64,000 nt of DNA from Rhizobium sp. Leaf453 (GTDB lineage Bacteria > Pseudomonadota > Alphaproteobacteria > Rhizobiales > Rhizobiaceae). The translations under genes and the position numbers were made by a program. This document shows, piece by piece, positions 42,522 to 51,388 of this stretch. How positions within the stretch are numbered: position 1 is the first letter of the stretch; each line of letters begins with the position of its first letter. The notes beneath the pieces are model-generated. The model was not told the DNA's origin. It worked only from the letters and a program-made list of their open reading frames with translations, and ran no database searches. The stretch lies in assembly GCF_001425605.1 (NCBI RefSeq), contig NZ_LMRG01000006.1, positions 183,209 through 247,208 of the forward strand, read 5' to 3'.

Positions 42522-43289
42522 ATGTCCAAGCTTGCTGCAAGCCTTGCCGTCACGGGCGCTCTCTTGTCGGGTAGCGCACTTGCCCAGTCTAACAAGCCCA
42601 CCGTTGTTCTGGTTCATGGCGCCTTTGCCGACTCCTCAAGCTGGAACGGCGTTGCCCGGATCCTGCAAAAGGATGGCTACCGTGTCGTTGCCGCTGCCAA
42701 TCCTTTGCGCAGCGTTTCTGCCGACGCAGCCTATGTCTCGGATGTTGTCGCAAGCATCGATGGTCCGGTTGTTCTCGTCGGCCACTCCTATGGCGGCCAG
42801 GTGATCACGACCGCCGCGAATGGCAGGGGAAACGTAAAGTCGCTGGTCTATGTGGCGGCCTTCGCCCCCGATGAAGGAGAAGCGGCTGCTGACCTTGCCG
42901 GCAAATTTCCCGGTGGCACGCTCGGTCAGGCCCTTGCAGCGCCTGTGAAGCTCGCCGACGGCAATACCGACCTCTCTATCGATCAGGAGAAGTTCCACGA
43001 TCAGTTTGCGCATGATGTGAGCGTGGATGATGCTGCGCTAATGGCTGCCGGCCAGCGGCCAATCACAGAGGCCGCTCTGACAGAGAAGTCCGGCAAGCCG
43101 GCTTGGAAGTCAATGCCCTCCTACTTCATCTATGGCGATGGCGATAAAAACATCCCGGCTGAAGCACTTGGCTTCATGGCGGAACGAGCTGGGTCGAAGC
43201 GCACTATTGTTATCGAAGGCGCATCCCATGTTGTGATGGTCTCGCAGCCACAACCGGTTGCAGAGCTCATCGAGGAAGCGGCGCAGTAG
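42522..43289 (+). CDS. Secreted alpha/beta hydrolase
   Basis: The 255-aa protein has a signal peptide (MSKLAASLAVTGALLSGSA) and a hydrolase fold: VLVHGAFADSSSWNG, GHSYGG with the nucleophile, YGDGDKNIP and GASHVVM with the His. The periplasmic location differs from its neighbour. A hairpin terminator follows. Confidence 0.9.
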   Translation: MSKLAASLAVTGALLSGSALAQSNKPTVVLVHGAFADSSSWNGVARILQKDGYRVVAAANPLRSVSADAAYVSDVVASIDGPVVLVGHSYGGQVITTAANGRGNVKSLVYVAAFAPDEGEAAADLAGKFPGGTLGQALAAPVKLADGNTDLSIDQEKFHDQFAHDVSVDDAALMAAGQRPITEAALTEKSGKPAWKSMPSYFIYGDGDKNIPAEALGFMAERAGSKRTIVIEGASHVVMVSQPQPVAELIEEAAQ

Positions 43290-43305
43290 GCAGATTGCTA
43301 CGTCG

Positions 43306-43338
43306 GCCGGTCGTTCTAGGGCGACCGGCTTTATTTTG
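43306..43338 (+). terminator. Rho-independent terminator
   Basis: The perfect 8-bp stem GCCGGTCG/CGACCGGC has an 8-nt loop and is followed by TTTATTTTG. It ends the two-hydrolase transcript. Confidence 0.75.
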
Positions 43339-43531
43339 ACTCAGACGCTTGACGTTGGTTCAAAAGGATTGAAAGTTCGGATCCCATCAAGGCCATATGT
43401 TAGGTGCGAGCAGGGACCGGTGCGCCGGATGGGTTTGGCCGTTCATTTTGCCAACGCGGCATTTTTTCAGCCGTCTCCCGAAGCAGCCCATATTGCCGTC
43501 GATGCTGACCTCGAGGCTGAAACAAACGCGA

Positions 43532-44482
43532 TCAAACGCCCCATATGACAGCCTCTTCATGCCGTTTGATCAAGTGGCGCAAATCCTGAAAACCGATTCG
43601 GATAAAGTTGGCGAACTGTTCGACGGCGGGTGCGCGCGGGGCGTCTGTTCGCTTCAGGATCGCCAGTGCCCGTTCCGGGTGGGGAATGTTCACCGGCAGC
43701 GCCGTGATTGTCTTTTCCTTGCGCTGGGCGAAGACGACGCTGTGCGGCATCACGGTCAGCGCATCCGCCGATTTCAGGTAGTTGATGACGCCCATCAGCG
43801 AGCCGCCGGAATAGCGGATCTTGATTTCGGTCGCGCCGAAAGAGAGGAGCAGGGCACGCAGGTCTGTCATCAGAGGGCTTCCCGGCGGCGGTGCGACCCA
43901 GGGATAGTCGAGCAGATGGCTTGGTTGCGGCTTGCGTTTCAGCAGAAGTGGGTGCGTGACGCGGCAGGCGATGACGTTGCGGCCGGGCAGAATCTGCTGA
44001 AATTCCAGCCCGGAGCCCTCGTCCAGAATATCGATCGGGCAGATGGCGAGGTCGATCTGGTCGGCCTTCAGTGCCGCACGCAGGTCGGGAAAATAGCCGT
44101 AGCTTTGATCGATACGAACATCGGGATGGTGTGTCTGGAATTCGGCGCAGAGTTCGGCAATCAGCGCATCCATGAAGAAGGGCGTGCCGCCGATGCGCAC
44201 GACGCCGCTCTTGCCGACGCGAAAACCTTCGAGAAGATCGGAGGCTTTTCGCGAGGCTGCCAGCATGACGAAGCCGTGCTCGGCGAGCGCGAGGCCAAAG
44301 GGCGTCGGCTGCAGAGGGCGACGGCCCTTGATGAACAAGGGCTCGCCAACGCGCTTTTCCAGCATCGACAGCGTGCGCGAAACGGCGGGTTGCGCCAGCC
44401 CCAAAAGGGCCGCGCCTTCCGTCGCGCCGCCGGTCTTGACGACGGCGGCAAGCTGAATGAGGTGGCGTTCATCGATCTTCAT
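43532..44482 (-). CDS. LysR-family regulator of the aromatic operon
   Basis: The 316-aa protein has an N-terminal HTH (LIQLAAVVKTGGATEGAALL, AQPAVSRTLSMLEKRVGEPL) and an effector domain. It is divergent from the dioxygenase operon across a 97-base gap. Its own start codon overlaps an ATAAC-N5-GTTAT dyad. The likely inducer is an aromatic or ring-cleavage intermediate, by analogy with PcaQ/CatM-type regulators. Confidence 0.88.
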   Translation of the reverse strand: MKIDERHLIQLAAVVKTGGATEGAALLGLAQPAVSRTLSMLEKRVGEPLFIKGRRPLQPTPFGLALAEHGFVMLAASRKASDLLEGFRVGKSGVVRIGGTPFFMDALIAELCAEFQTHHPDVRIDQSYGYFPDLRAALKADQIDLAICPIDILDEGSGLEFQQILPGRNVIACRVTHPLLLKRKPQPSHLLDYPWVAPPPGSPLMTDLRALLLSFGATEIKIRYSGGSLMGVINYLKSADALTVMPHSVVFAQRKEKTITALPVNIPHPERALAILKRTDAPRAPAVEQFANFIRIGFQDLRHLIKRHEEAVIWGV

Positions 44483-44495
44483 AACGATCCGTTAT
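44481..44495. promoter_or_regulatory. LysR-type operator candidate
   Basis: ATAAC-GATCC-GTTAT is a perfect dyad containing the T-N11-A pattern typical of LysR binding. It overlaps the regulator start codon and lies 85 bases before the dioxygenase start. Confidence 0.45.
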
Positions 44496-44579
44496 ATTGA
44501 TCGCGAGCAAAATCATCAATCCATCCATTTCCGGCTGCTATGGTCCCTTTACCAACACGGCGGACTTTGGAGGAAAAGC

Positions 44580-45455
44580 ATGTCGTTGGGTGCCAAAGCG
44601 CTTACATTCAGCGAAACGACATCGTCGCAAGCCTTCGCCGAGCGTTTTTCTGTATATTCGGACAGCAATCTGCCACAGCTCATCGCCGCCACCGTCACGC
44701 ATGTCCACGATCTCATCAAGCAGTTCCGTCCGACGCAGGACGAGTGGCGCAAGGTCATCGCTTTTCTCACGGAAATCGGACACGCTTCGGATGAGCGCCG
44801 GCAGGAATGGGTGCTGCTCTCCGATCTCATCGGTGCCTCCGCGTTGGTGGAGGAGATCAACACCCGCCGCCCGAAAAGTGCGACGCCCAACACCATTCGC
44901 GGGCCGTTCTTCCGCAATGACGCACCGGAGCGCGCTTCCGGTTCCTCCATCTCACTCGATGGCATCGGCGAGCCGCTGGCCGTCTCGGTGCGGGTGGAGG
45001 ATCTCGACGGACTGCCGATTAGCGGTGCCGAGGTCGTGACATGGCAGGCCAATGCCGAGGGCATTTACGAGAACCAGCAGCCGGACCTGCAGCCCGAGCA
45101 TAATCTACGCGGCCTGTTTCGTACGGATGCGAAGGGGCACTTCGATTACCGTTCGGTCGTACCATCAGGCTACGGCGTGCCGGATGATGGTCCCGTCGGA
45201 CGGTTGTTGGCCGAGGCCGGTTATCCGCTGCGGCGGCCGGCGCATCTGCATTTCGTCATTCGCGCCAAGGGGTTCGAGACGATAACTACCCACATCTACG
45301 ATGCCGGCGATCCGCATCTTTCCGAGGATGCGCTGTTCGGCGTGCGGCCGGAATTGGTTACCTGCTTCGAGCCGGCCGATGTCGAGGGTAAACGCGGCAA
45401 GGCCATCAATCTCACCTTCGTCATGATGCGCGCCAAGCCAGGGAGGCCTACATGA
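44580..45455 (+). CDS. Intradiol ring-cleavage dioxygenase (hydroxyquinol 1,2-dioxygenase type)
   Basis: The 291-aa enzyme has the N-terminal dimer domain (QDEWRKVIAFLTEIGHASDE) and the iron ligands EGIYENQQ, YGVPDDGPVG and RPAHLHF (two Tyr, two His). It should cleave hydroxyquinol or a catechol to a maleylacetate or muconate product. GGAGG precedes the ATG. Its stop overlaps the maleylacetate reductase start, which favours hydroxyquinol as substrate. A paralog lies at 53143. Confidence 0.88.
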   Translation: MSLGAKALTFSETTSSQAFAERFSVYSDSNLPQLIAATVTHVHDLIKQFRPTQDEWRKVIAFLTEIGHASDERRQEWVLLSDLIGASALVEEINTRRPKSATPNTIRGPFFRNDAPERASGSSISLDGIGEPLAVSVRVEDLDGLPISGAEVVTWQANAEGIYENQQPDLQPEHNLRGLFRTDAKGHFDYRSVVPSGYGVPDDGPVGRLLAEAGYPLRRPAHLHFVIRAKGFETITTHIYDAGDPHLSEDALFGVRPELVTCFEPADVEGKRGKAINLTFVMMRAKPGRPT

Positions 45456-46513
45456 CCCGATCTTTTTCCTATGCCGGCAGCCCGGCCCGCATCGTCTTCG
45501 GCGAAGGTGCTAGAGGCCAGGTGGCAGAGTGGATCAGAAAAGCCGGCTGCAAGCGGGCGCTGGTGCTTTCGACACCGCAGCAGAAGGCCGATGCGGAGGC
45601 GCTGGCGGGTGAAATCGGCGATCTCGCCTGCGGTATCTTCTCAGGTGCCACCATGCACACGCCGGTCGATGTCACGAAAGCGGCGACGAAGGTGGTGGCC
45701 GAAACCGGAGCGGATTGTGTCGTCTCCCTCGGCGGCGGCTCGACCACCGGGCTCGGCAAGGCGATCGCCTATCGTACGGACCTGCCGCAGATCGTCGTGC
45801 CGACCACCTATGCCGGCTCGGAAGTAACGTCGATCCTCGGCCAGACGGAGGCGGGCCGCAAGACGACCGTGCGCGACGCGAAGATCCTGCCGGAAATCGT
45901 CATCTACGATCCGGCGCTGACGTTCGGCCTGCCGGTTTCCATGAGCGTCACCAGCGGCCTCAACGCCATGGCTCATGCCGTGGAAGGGCTCTACGCACAG
46001 GACCGCAACCCGATCTCGACGCTGATGGCGCTGGAGGGCATCAGCGCCTTTGCCCGCAGCCTGCCGAAGATCGTTGCGTCGCCCCGCGATGCCGAGGCGC
46101 GCAGCGATGCCCTTTACGGCGCCTGGCTCTGCGGCACGGTGCTTGGCACGGTCGGCATGGCGCTGCATCACAAGATCTGCCACACGCTGGGCGGCTCCTT
46201 CGATACGCCGCATGCGGAAACCCATGCGGTGATGCTGCCGCACACGGCTGCGTTCAATGCCGCCGCTGCCGCGCCGGAGCTTGCTGCAGCGGCGGAGATT
46301 TTCGGCAGTTCGATCGGCGGCGGGCTTTGGGATTTCGCCAAGGGCATCGGCGCGCCGCTGTCCTTGAAGGATTTTGGACTGGGCGAAGCCGATCTCGATC
46401 GTGCTGCATCAATCGCAATTGAAAACCCCTACTGGAATCCACGGCCAATCGACAAGGCATCGATCCGCGCGCTTCTGCAGGACGCCTGGGAGGGCCGGCG
46501 GCCGACGGACTGA
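45452..46513 (+). CDS. Maleylacetate reductase
   Basis: The 353-aa iron-type alcohol dehydrogenase family enzyme reduces maleylacetate to 3-oxoadipate with NAD(P)H. Visible are the GGGSTTGLGKAIAY nucleotide site, TTYAGSEVTSI, and the metal-site region HHKICHTLGGSFD with HAETHAVMLPH. The ATGA overlap with the dioxygenase gene ties both steps together. Confidence 0.9.
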   Translation: MTRSFSYAGSPARIVFGEGARGQVAEWIRKAGCKRALVLSTPQQKADAEALAGEIGDLACGIFSGATMHTPVDVTKAATKVVAETGADCVVSLGGGSTTGLGKAIAYRTDLPQIVVPTTYAGSEVTSILGQTEAGRKTTVRDAKILPEIVIYDPALTFGLPVSMSVTSGLNAMAHAVEGLYAQDRNPISTLMALEGISAFARSLPKIVASPRDAEARSDALYGAWLCGTVLGTVGMALHHKICHTLGGSFDTPHAETHAVMLPHTAAFNAAAAAPELAAAAEIFGSSIGGGLWDFAKGIGAPLSLKDFGLGEADLDRAASIAIENPYWNPRPIDKASIRALLQDAWEGRRPTD

Positions 46514-46558
46514 ACTTTCGCACGCCGCTGGGCGCGCTCTTTGGGAGGAGAGACGACA

Positions 46559-47851
46559 ATGGGAGGAAACATGTTTACCAGACGCGATTTTCTGAAGACG
46601 ACGGCGGCCAGTGGGGCCGTTCTCGCGACATCGGGCCTTGCCGCACCGGCGATTGCCCAGGATGTGGCGATCAAGCTCGGTTATGTCAGCCCGCAGACCG
46701 GGCCGCTTGCCGCCTTCGGCGAGGCCGACAAATTCGTGATCGACGCCTTCCTGGCGACGACCAAGGGCATGGGCCTTAATTACGAAGTGGTGGTGAAGGA
46801 CAGCCAGTCCAACCCCAACCGTGCAGCGGAAGTGGCCAAGGAACTGATCGTCGATGACGAGATCAACCTGATGCTGGTCTCCTCGACGCCGGAAACCACC
46901 AATCCGGTTTCCACCACCTGCGAAGCCGAGGAGATGCCCTGCATCTCCACCGTTGCACCCTGGCAGCCATGGTTCATCGGCCAGCAGGGCAATCCTGGCG
47001 ACGCGGCCTCTTGGAAGCCGTTCAATTATGCCTACCATTTCTTCTGGGGGCTTGAGGATATCATCGCCGTCTTCACCGGCATGTGGGGCCAGCTCGAGAC
47101 CAACAAGAAGGTCGGCGGCCTCTTCCCGAATGATGGCGACGGCAATGCCTGGGGTGACAAGGTGGTCGGCTTCCCGTCGGTGCTTGAAAAGCTGGGCTAT
47201 GGGCTGACCGATACCGGCCGCTACCAGAACCTGACGGATGATTTTTCCGCCCAGATCAACGCCTTCAAGCAGGCCGAAACCGATATCCTGACCGGCGTGA
47301 TGATCCCGCCGGATCTCACCACCTTCTGGAACCAGGCAAAGCAGCAGGGCCTGAAGCCGAAGATCGCCTCGATCGGCAAGGCGCTGCTCTTCCCGCAGAC
47401 GGTGGAGGCATTGGGCGAGGCCGGGCACAATCTCTCCACCGAGGTCTGGTGGACTCCGAGCCATCCTTTCAAGTCGTCGCTCACAGGCGAGACGGCGGCA
47501 ACGGTGGCGGAGGCCTTCACCAAGGCGACGGGACGCCCGTGGACGCAGCCGATCGGCTTTGCCCATGCGCTGTTCGAGCTTGCCGTCGATGTGATGAAGC
47601 GCGCCGAGGATGTCGCCGATGGCGATGCGGTCGCCAAGGCGATCGGCGAGACCAAGCTCGATACGCTGGTCGGCCCGGTCGCGTGGGGCAACGACAAGCT
47701 GCCGCCCTTTGCCCAGAAAAACATCGCCAAGACACCGCTGGTCGGCGGTCAGTGGCGGCTGAAATCGGGCGGCGGCTATGATCTCGTGGTCGTGGAAAAC
47801 GGGCTTGCACCCAATGTGCCGCTGGGCGGGAAGCTGGAGGCTTTGGCGTAG
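46559..47851 (+). CDS. ABC transporter substrate-binding protein (HAAT family)
   Basis: The 430-aa periplasmic protein has a twin-arginine-like leader (TRRDFLKTTAASGAVLA, cleavage after AIAQ) and a Leu/Ile/Val-binding fold (IKLGYVSPQTGPLAAFGEA). A start at 46571 is also possible. Being within an aromatic operon, it probably binds an aromatic acid or resorcinol-like substrate rather than an amino acid. It is followed by a palindrome and the rest of the transporter. Confidence 0.9.
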   Translation: MGGNMFTRRDFLKTTAASGAVLATSGLAAPAIAQDVAIKLGYVSPQTGPLAAFGEADKFVIDAFLATTKGMGLNYEVVVKDSQSNPNRAAEVAKELIVDDEINLMLVSSTPETTNPVSTTCEAEEMPCISTVAPWQPWFIGQQGNPGDAASWKPFNYAYHFFWGLEDIIAVFTGMWGQLETNKKVGGLFPNDGDGNAWGDKVVGFPSVLEKLGYGLTDTGRYQNLTDDFSAQINAFKQAETDILTGVMIPPDLTTFWNQAKQQGLKPKIASIGKALLFPQTVEALGEAGHNLSTEVWWTPSHPFKSSLTGETAATVAEAFTKATGRPWTQPIGFAHALFELAVDVMKRAEDVADGDAVAKAIGETKLDTLVGPVAWGNDKLPPFAQKNIAKTPLVGGQWRLKSGGGYDLVVVENGLAPNVPLGGKLEALA

Positions 47852-47880
47852 TCGCTTGTGGAGTTGCCTCTGACCGTAAT

Positions 47881-47904
47881 CCTCTCCCCGCACACGGGGA
47901 GAGG
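47881..47904. repeat. Intergenic palindrome (rhizobial CTCTCCCC type)
   Basis: The perfect 10-bp stem CCTCTCCCCG/CGGGGAGAGG has a 4-nt loop. It lies between the binding-protein gene and the ATPase genes. This motif recurs as short palindromes in rhizobial intergenic regions and may stabilise the upstream mRNA. Confidence 0.7.
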
Positions 47905-47974
47905 TGCCGGCCTTCAAAAAAGAATGGTCGGATGAGGGGGTTTCCGAAAGTCAGAACAGAAAACCGAGAACACC

Positions 47975-48694
47975 ATGCCCATACTGGAACTTACCGCAGT
48001 CTCGAAATCCTTTGGCGCGCTGGTCGTGGCTGAAAACATAGGCTTTTCGGTGGAACCGGGCGAGGCGCTGGGCGTCATCGGACCGAATGGCGCGGGCAAG
48101 TCCACCTTGTTCAATCTGATCAATGGCAATCTTTCCGTTGCAGGCGGCACCATTCGTTTCGACGGCCGAGATGTGACCCATCAGCTGCCGATGCAGCGCT
48201 GTCTGTCCGGCATGGGCCGCACCTTCCAAATCCCGCAACCCTTCGAGCGGTTGACCGTTTATGAAAACATTCTTGTCGCCGGCGCTTTCGGCGCACAGGC
48301 GAAGGAAAGCGAGGTCGCCGATCTCTGCGCCGACATCCTCGTTGAGACCGGCATGATCGCCAAGGCCAATATGCCAGCGGGTTCGCTCACCTTGCTGGAG
48401 CGCAAGCGGCTGGAGCTTGCCCGCGCGCTCGCCACCCAGCCAAAACTTCTGCTGCTCGACGAGATTGCCGGCGGACTGACCGAGGGCGAATGCCGCCAGC
48501 TGGTGGCGACCATCAAGCGTGTTCATCAGCGCGGCATCGCCGTCATCTGGATCGAGCATGTGCTGCATGCCCTGACGGCGGTTGTCGAGCGTATTCTGGT
48601 GCTCAATTTCGGTCGGGTGATCGGCATCGGCGATCCTGAAACGATCATGGCCTCCAGCGAAGTCCGTGAAATCTATCTGGGCATGGAGGTCTGA
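47975..48694 (+). CDS. ABC transporter ATP-binding protein (LivG type)
   Basis: The 239-aa ATPase has Walker A GPNGAGKST, signature LERKRLELARAL and Walker B LLLLDEIAGGL. The TFQIPQPFERLTVYENI segment is typical of LivG. The stop overlaps the next start (TGATG). Confidence 0.92.
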   Translation: MPILELTAVSKSFGALVVAENIGFSVEPGEALGVIGPNGAGKSTLFNLINGNLSVAGGTIRFDGRDVTHQLPMQRCLSGMGRTFQIPQPFERLTVYENILVAGAFGAQAKESEVADLCADILVETGMIAKANMPAGSLTLLERKRLELARALATQPKLLLLDEIAGGLTEGECRQLVATIKRVHQRGIAVIWIEHVLHALTAVVERILVLNFGRVIGIGDPETIMASSEVREIYLGMEV

Positions 48695-49416
48695 TGCGGA
48701 GCCTCATCGAAACCCACGGCCTCACGGCTTTCTACGGCGACTTCCAGGCCGTGTTCGGCGTCGATATCCGGCTCGACGCCGGGGAGACCATCGCGGTCAT
48801 TGGGGCGAACGGTGCCGGGAAGTCGACGCTGATGCGTTCGATATCAGGCGTCATAGCCAATCGTCCGGAGATGATCCTGCATCGCGGCGAGCCGATCGGT
48901 GCGCTGGCCGCGCCCGATGTCGTGCGTCGCGGCATTGCGCTGGTGCCGGAAGGGCGAAAGCTGTTTCCGTCGCTCACCGTCGAGGAAAACCTGCAGGTCG
49001 GTGCTTACGGCCGCAAGGTCGATGGCCCTTGGACGCTCGAGACCATCTACGGCCTGTTCCCGATCCTGAAGGAGCGCCGCCGCAACCCGGCAACAGCGCT
49101 TTCCGGCGGCCAGCAGCAGATGGTGGCGATTGGCCGGGCGCTGATGTCAAACCCGGACATCCTGCTCTGCGACGAGCTCAGCCTCGGTCTCGCACCGGTC
49201 ATCATCAAGGATATCTACGCCGCCTTCTCAAAAATCCGCGCCACGGGCGCGGCCATTGTCATCGTCGAGCAGGATATTGCCCAGGCGCTAAAGGTCGCAG
49301 ACCGCGTTTATTGCATGATGGAGGGACGCATCACTCTTTCCGGTCGCCCGGCGGAGCTTGATCGCGCCGATATCCACGCCGCCTATTTCGGAGCAGAGAC
49401 CCATGAGCTTCATTGA
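48694..49416 (+). CDS. ABC transporter ATP-binding protein (LivF type)
   Basis: The 240-aa ATPase has Walker A GANGAGKST, signature LSGGQQQMVAIGRALM and Walker B ILLCDELSLGL. VPEGRKLFPSLTVEENL is typical of LivF. It overlaps the permease gene by 14 bases. Confidence 0.92.
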   Translation: MRSLIETHGLTAFYGDFQAVFGVDIRLDAGETIAVIGANGAGKSTLMRSISGVIANRPEMILHRGEPIGALAAPDVVRRGIALVPEGRKLFPSLTVEENLQVGAYGRKVDGPWTLETIYGLFPILKERRRNPATALSGGQQQMVAIGRALMSNPDILLCDELSLGLAPVIIKDIYAAFSKIRATGAAIVIVEQDIAQALKVADRVYCMMEGRITLSGRPAELDRADIHAAYFGAETHELH

Positions 49417-50266
49417 TACGCTTCTGCAGGGCGTGCTGCTCGGTGGGCTCTATGCCTTGTTCGCGGCGGGCCTCAGCCTTGTCTTCGGCATCATGCGGCT
49501 CGTCAATCTCACCCATGGTGATCTGATCGTGCTCGCGGCCTTCCTTATCCTGCTCATCGTCTCGACGTTCGGGCTCGATCCCTTCCTAGCTGCCGTTATC
49601 GCCGCACCCCTGATGTTCGGTATCGGCTGGCTGCTGCAGTATCACCTGCTCAACCGCACGCTCGGCAAGGATATCCTGCCGCCGCTGCTCGTTACCTTCG
49701 GCCTGTCGATCGTGATCCAGAACGGTCTGCTTGAAGGCTTCACTGCCGATAGCCGTCGCATCTCGGCCGGCGCGCTGGAAACGGCCTCGGTCAATTTCGG
49801 CGGTATCAATGCCGGCGTCATGCCGCTCGTCACCTTCGCCTCGGCAGTGCTGGTAATCGTCGCGCTGAACCAGTTGATCTATCGCACCGCGCTCGGCCGC
49901 GCCTTCCGTGCCACCTCGGATGACGTGGTGACCGCAAGTCTCATGGGCATTCGGCCGAACTCGATCTTCGCCATCGCCACCGGCCTTGCGATGATGATCG
50001 TCACCGTCGCCGCCCTCTATCTCGGCACGCGCGCCAATTTCGATCCGACGGCCGGGCCGACGCGGCTGATCTACGCTTTCGAGGCCGTGATCATCGGCGG
50101 GCTCGGTTCGCTCTGGGGCACGCTTGCCGGCGGTATCATCCTCGGTGTCGCCCAGACTGTCGGCGCCGCCATCAATCCGGAATGGCAGATCCTTGCCGGG
50201 CATATCGCCTTCCTTCTCGTGCTTCTCCTCCGGCCGCGCGGCCTTTTCCCCCGGGCAGTGGATTGA
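49403..50266 (+). CDS. ABC transporter permease (LivH type)
   Basis: The 287-aa membrane protein begins MSFIDTLLQGVLLGGLYALF and includes GLSLVFGIMRLVNLTHGD, the conserved LivH start, then GRAFRATSDD in the coupling loop. It forms the transmembrane pore with the LivM-type permease that follows. Confidence 0.92.
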   Translation: MSFIDTLLQGVLLGGLYALFAAGLSLVFGIMRLVNLTHGDLIVLAAFLILLIVSTFGLDPFLAAVIAAPLMFGIGWLLQYHLLNRTLGKDILPPLLVTFGLSIVIQNGLLEGFTADSRRISAGALETASVNFGGINAGVMPLVTFASAVLVIVALNQLIYRTALGRAFRATSDDVVTASLMGIRPNSIFAIATGLAMMIVTVAALYLGTRANFDPTAGPTRLIYAFEAVIIGGLGSLWGTLAGGIILGVAQTVGAAINPEWQILAGHIAFLLVLLLRPRGLFPRAVD

Positions 50267-50272
50267 GACGCC

Positions 50273-51388
50273 ATGACCACAGGTTTTGACACCATGACGA
50301 CCGAGATCGAAGCGCCCGCAGACTGGCGGGTGGAAACGCGCACAAAACTTTCCGGCATTTTCGCCGTGGTCTCTCTTGTTGCGGTCGTGGCGCTGGCGGC
50401 GGCTCCCTTCCTTGTGTCGCGCGGCGTGGTGCAGGATCTGTTCTTCATCCTGACCATGCTGGCGCTGGCGCAGAACTGGAACCTGCTCGCGGGCTATGCG
50501 GGCCTCATCTCCGTCGGTCAGCAACTCTTCGTCGGCTGCGGCGCCTATGCGCTCTTCGGTCTCGTCATCCTTGCCGGCCTCGACCCTATCCTTGCCATCC
50601 CGCTCGCCGGCCTTTTCGCCATGATCGTTGCCGCGCCCACTGCCTTCTTCGCCTTCCGGCTTTACGGTCCCTATTTCGCCATCGGCACCTGGGTCATCGC
50701 CGAAGTCGGGCGGCTGCTATTCGCCCAGTGGAAAATGCTCGGCGGCGGCACCGGAACGTCTCTGCCGCGCGAGGCAACGAAGGAAATGCTCGGCCTATCA
50801 CTGCTGCAGGACTGGTTCGGCATGCGCTCCTCGGCCGCTGCCGATGCGCTCGCCTACTGGCTGGCGCTGGCGCTCGCCGCGCTCACCATCGGTTTCGTCT
50901 ACAAGCTGCTGCGTTCCAAGCAGGGCCTCGGCCTTGCCGCCGTGCGGGACAATGAAACGGCGGCGCGTGCGCTCGGCGTCGATGCCCGGAGGCTCAAGAC
51001 CGCGATCTATCTGCTGACGGCTTTTCTAACGGGCATCGTCGGCGCGCTCATCTATTTGCAGAAAGCGCGCATCTCGCCGGATGCCGCCTTCTCGCTCACC
51101 GACTGGACTGCCTATGTCGTCTTCATCGTGGTGATCGGCGGCATCGGCACAATCGAAGGGCCGATCCTCGGCGTCATCGTGTTCTTTCTGCTGCAGAATG
51201 CCTTTTCGAGCTATGGCTCCTGGTATCTGCTCGCGCTGGGGGCGCTCGCCATCGTCACCATGCTTTTTGCGCCCCGGGGTCTCTGGGGGCTGATCTCCGA
51301 CCGCACCGGTTGGGAACTCTTTCCGGTCCGCCGCCTGTTGAAAGGCGGACCACACAGACAGGATGATAAGGGAGGGCCGCATGGCTGA
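50273..51388 (+). CDS. ABC transporter permease (LivM type)
   Basis: The 371-aa permease has about ten membrane segments and LivM motifs NWNLLAGYAGLISVGQQLFVG and GLGLAAVRDNETAARALGVD. The first start is used; ATG 50294 would shorten it by seven residues. It overlaps the monooxygenase gene by 8 bases. Confidence 0.92.
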   Translation: MTTGFDTMTTEIEAPADWRVETRTKLSGIFAVVSLVAVVALAAAPFLVSRGVVQDLFFILTMLALAQNWNLLAGYAGLISVGQQLFVGCGAYALFGLVILAGLDPILAIPLAGLFAMIVAAPTAFFAFRLYGPYFAIGTWVIAEVGRLLFAQWKMLGGGTGTSLPREATKEMLGLSLLQDWFGMRSSAAADALAYWLALALAALTIGFVYKLLRSKQGLGLAAVRDNETAARALGVDARRLKTAIYLLTAFLTGIVGALIYLQKARISPDAAFSLTDWTAYVVFIVVIGGIGTIEGPILGVIVFFLLQNAFSSYGSWYLLALGALAIVTMLFAPRGLWGLISDRTGWELFPVRRLLKGGPHRQDDKGGPHG

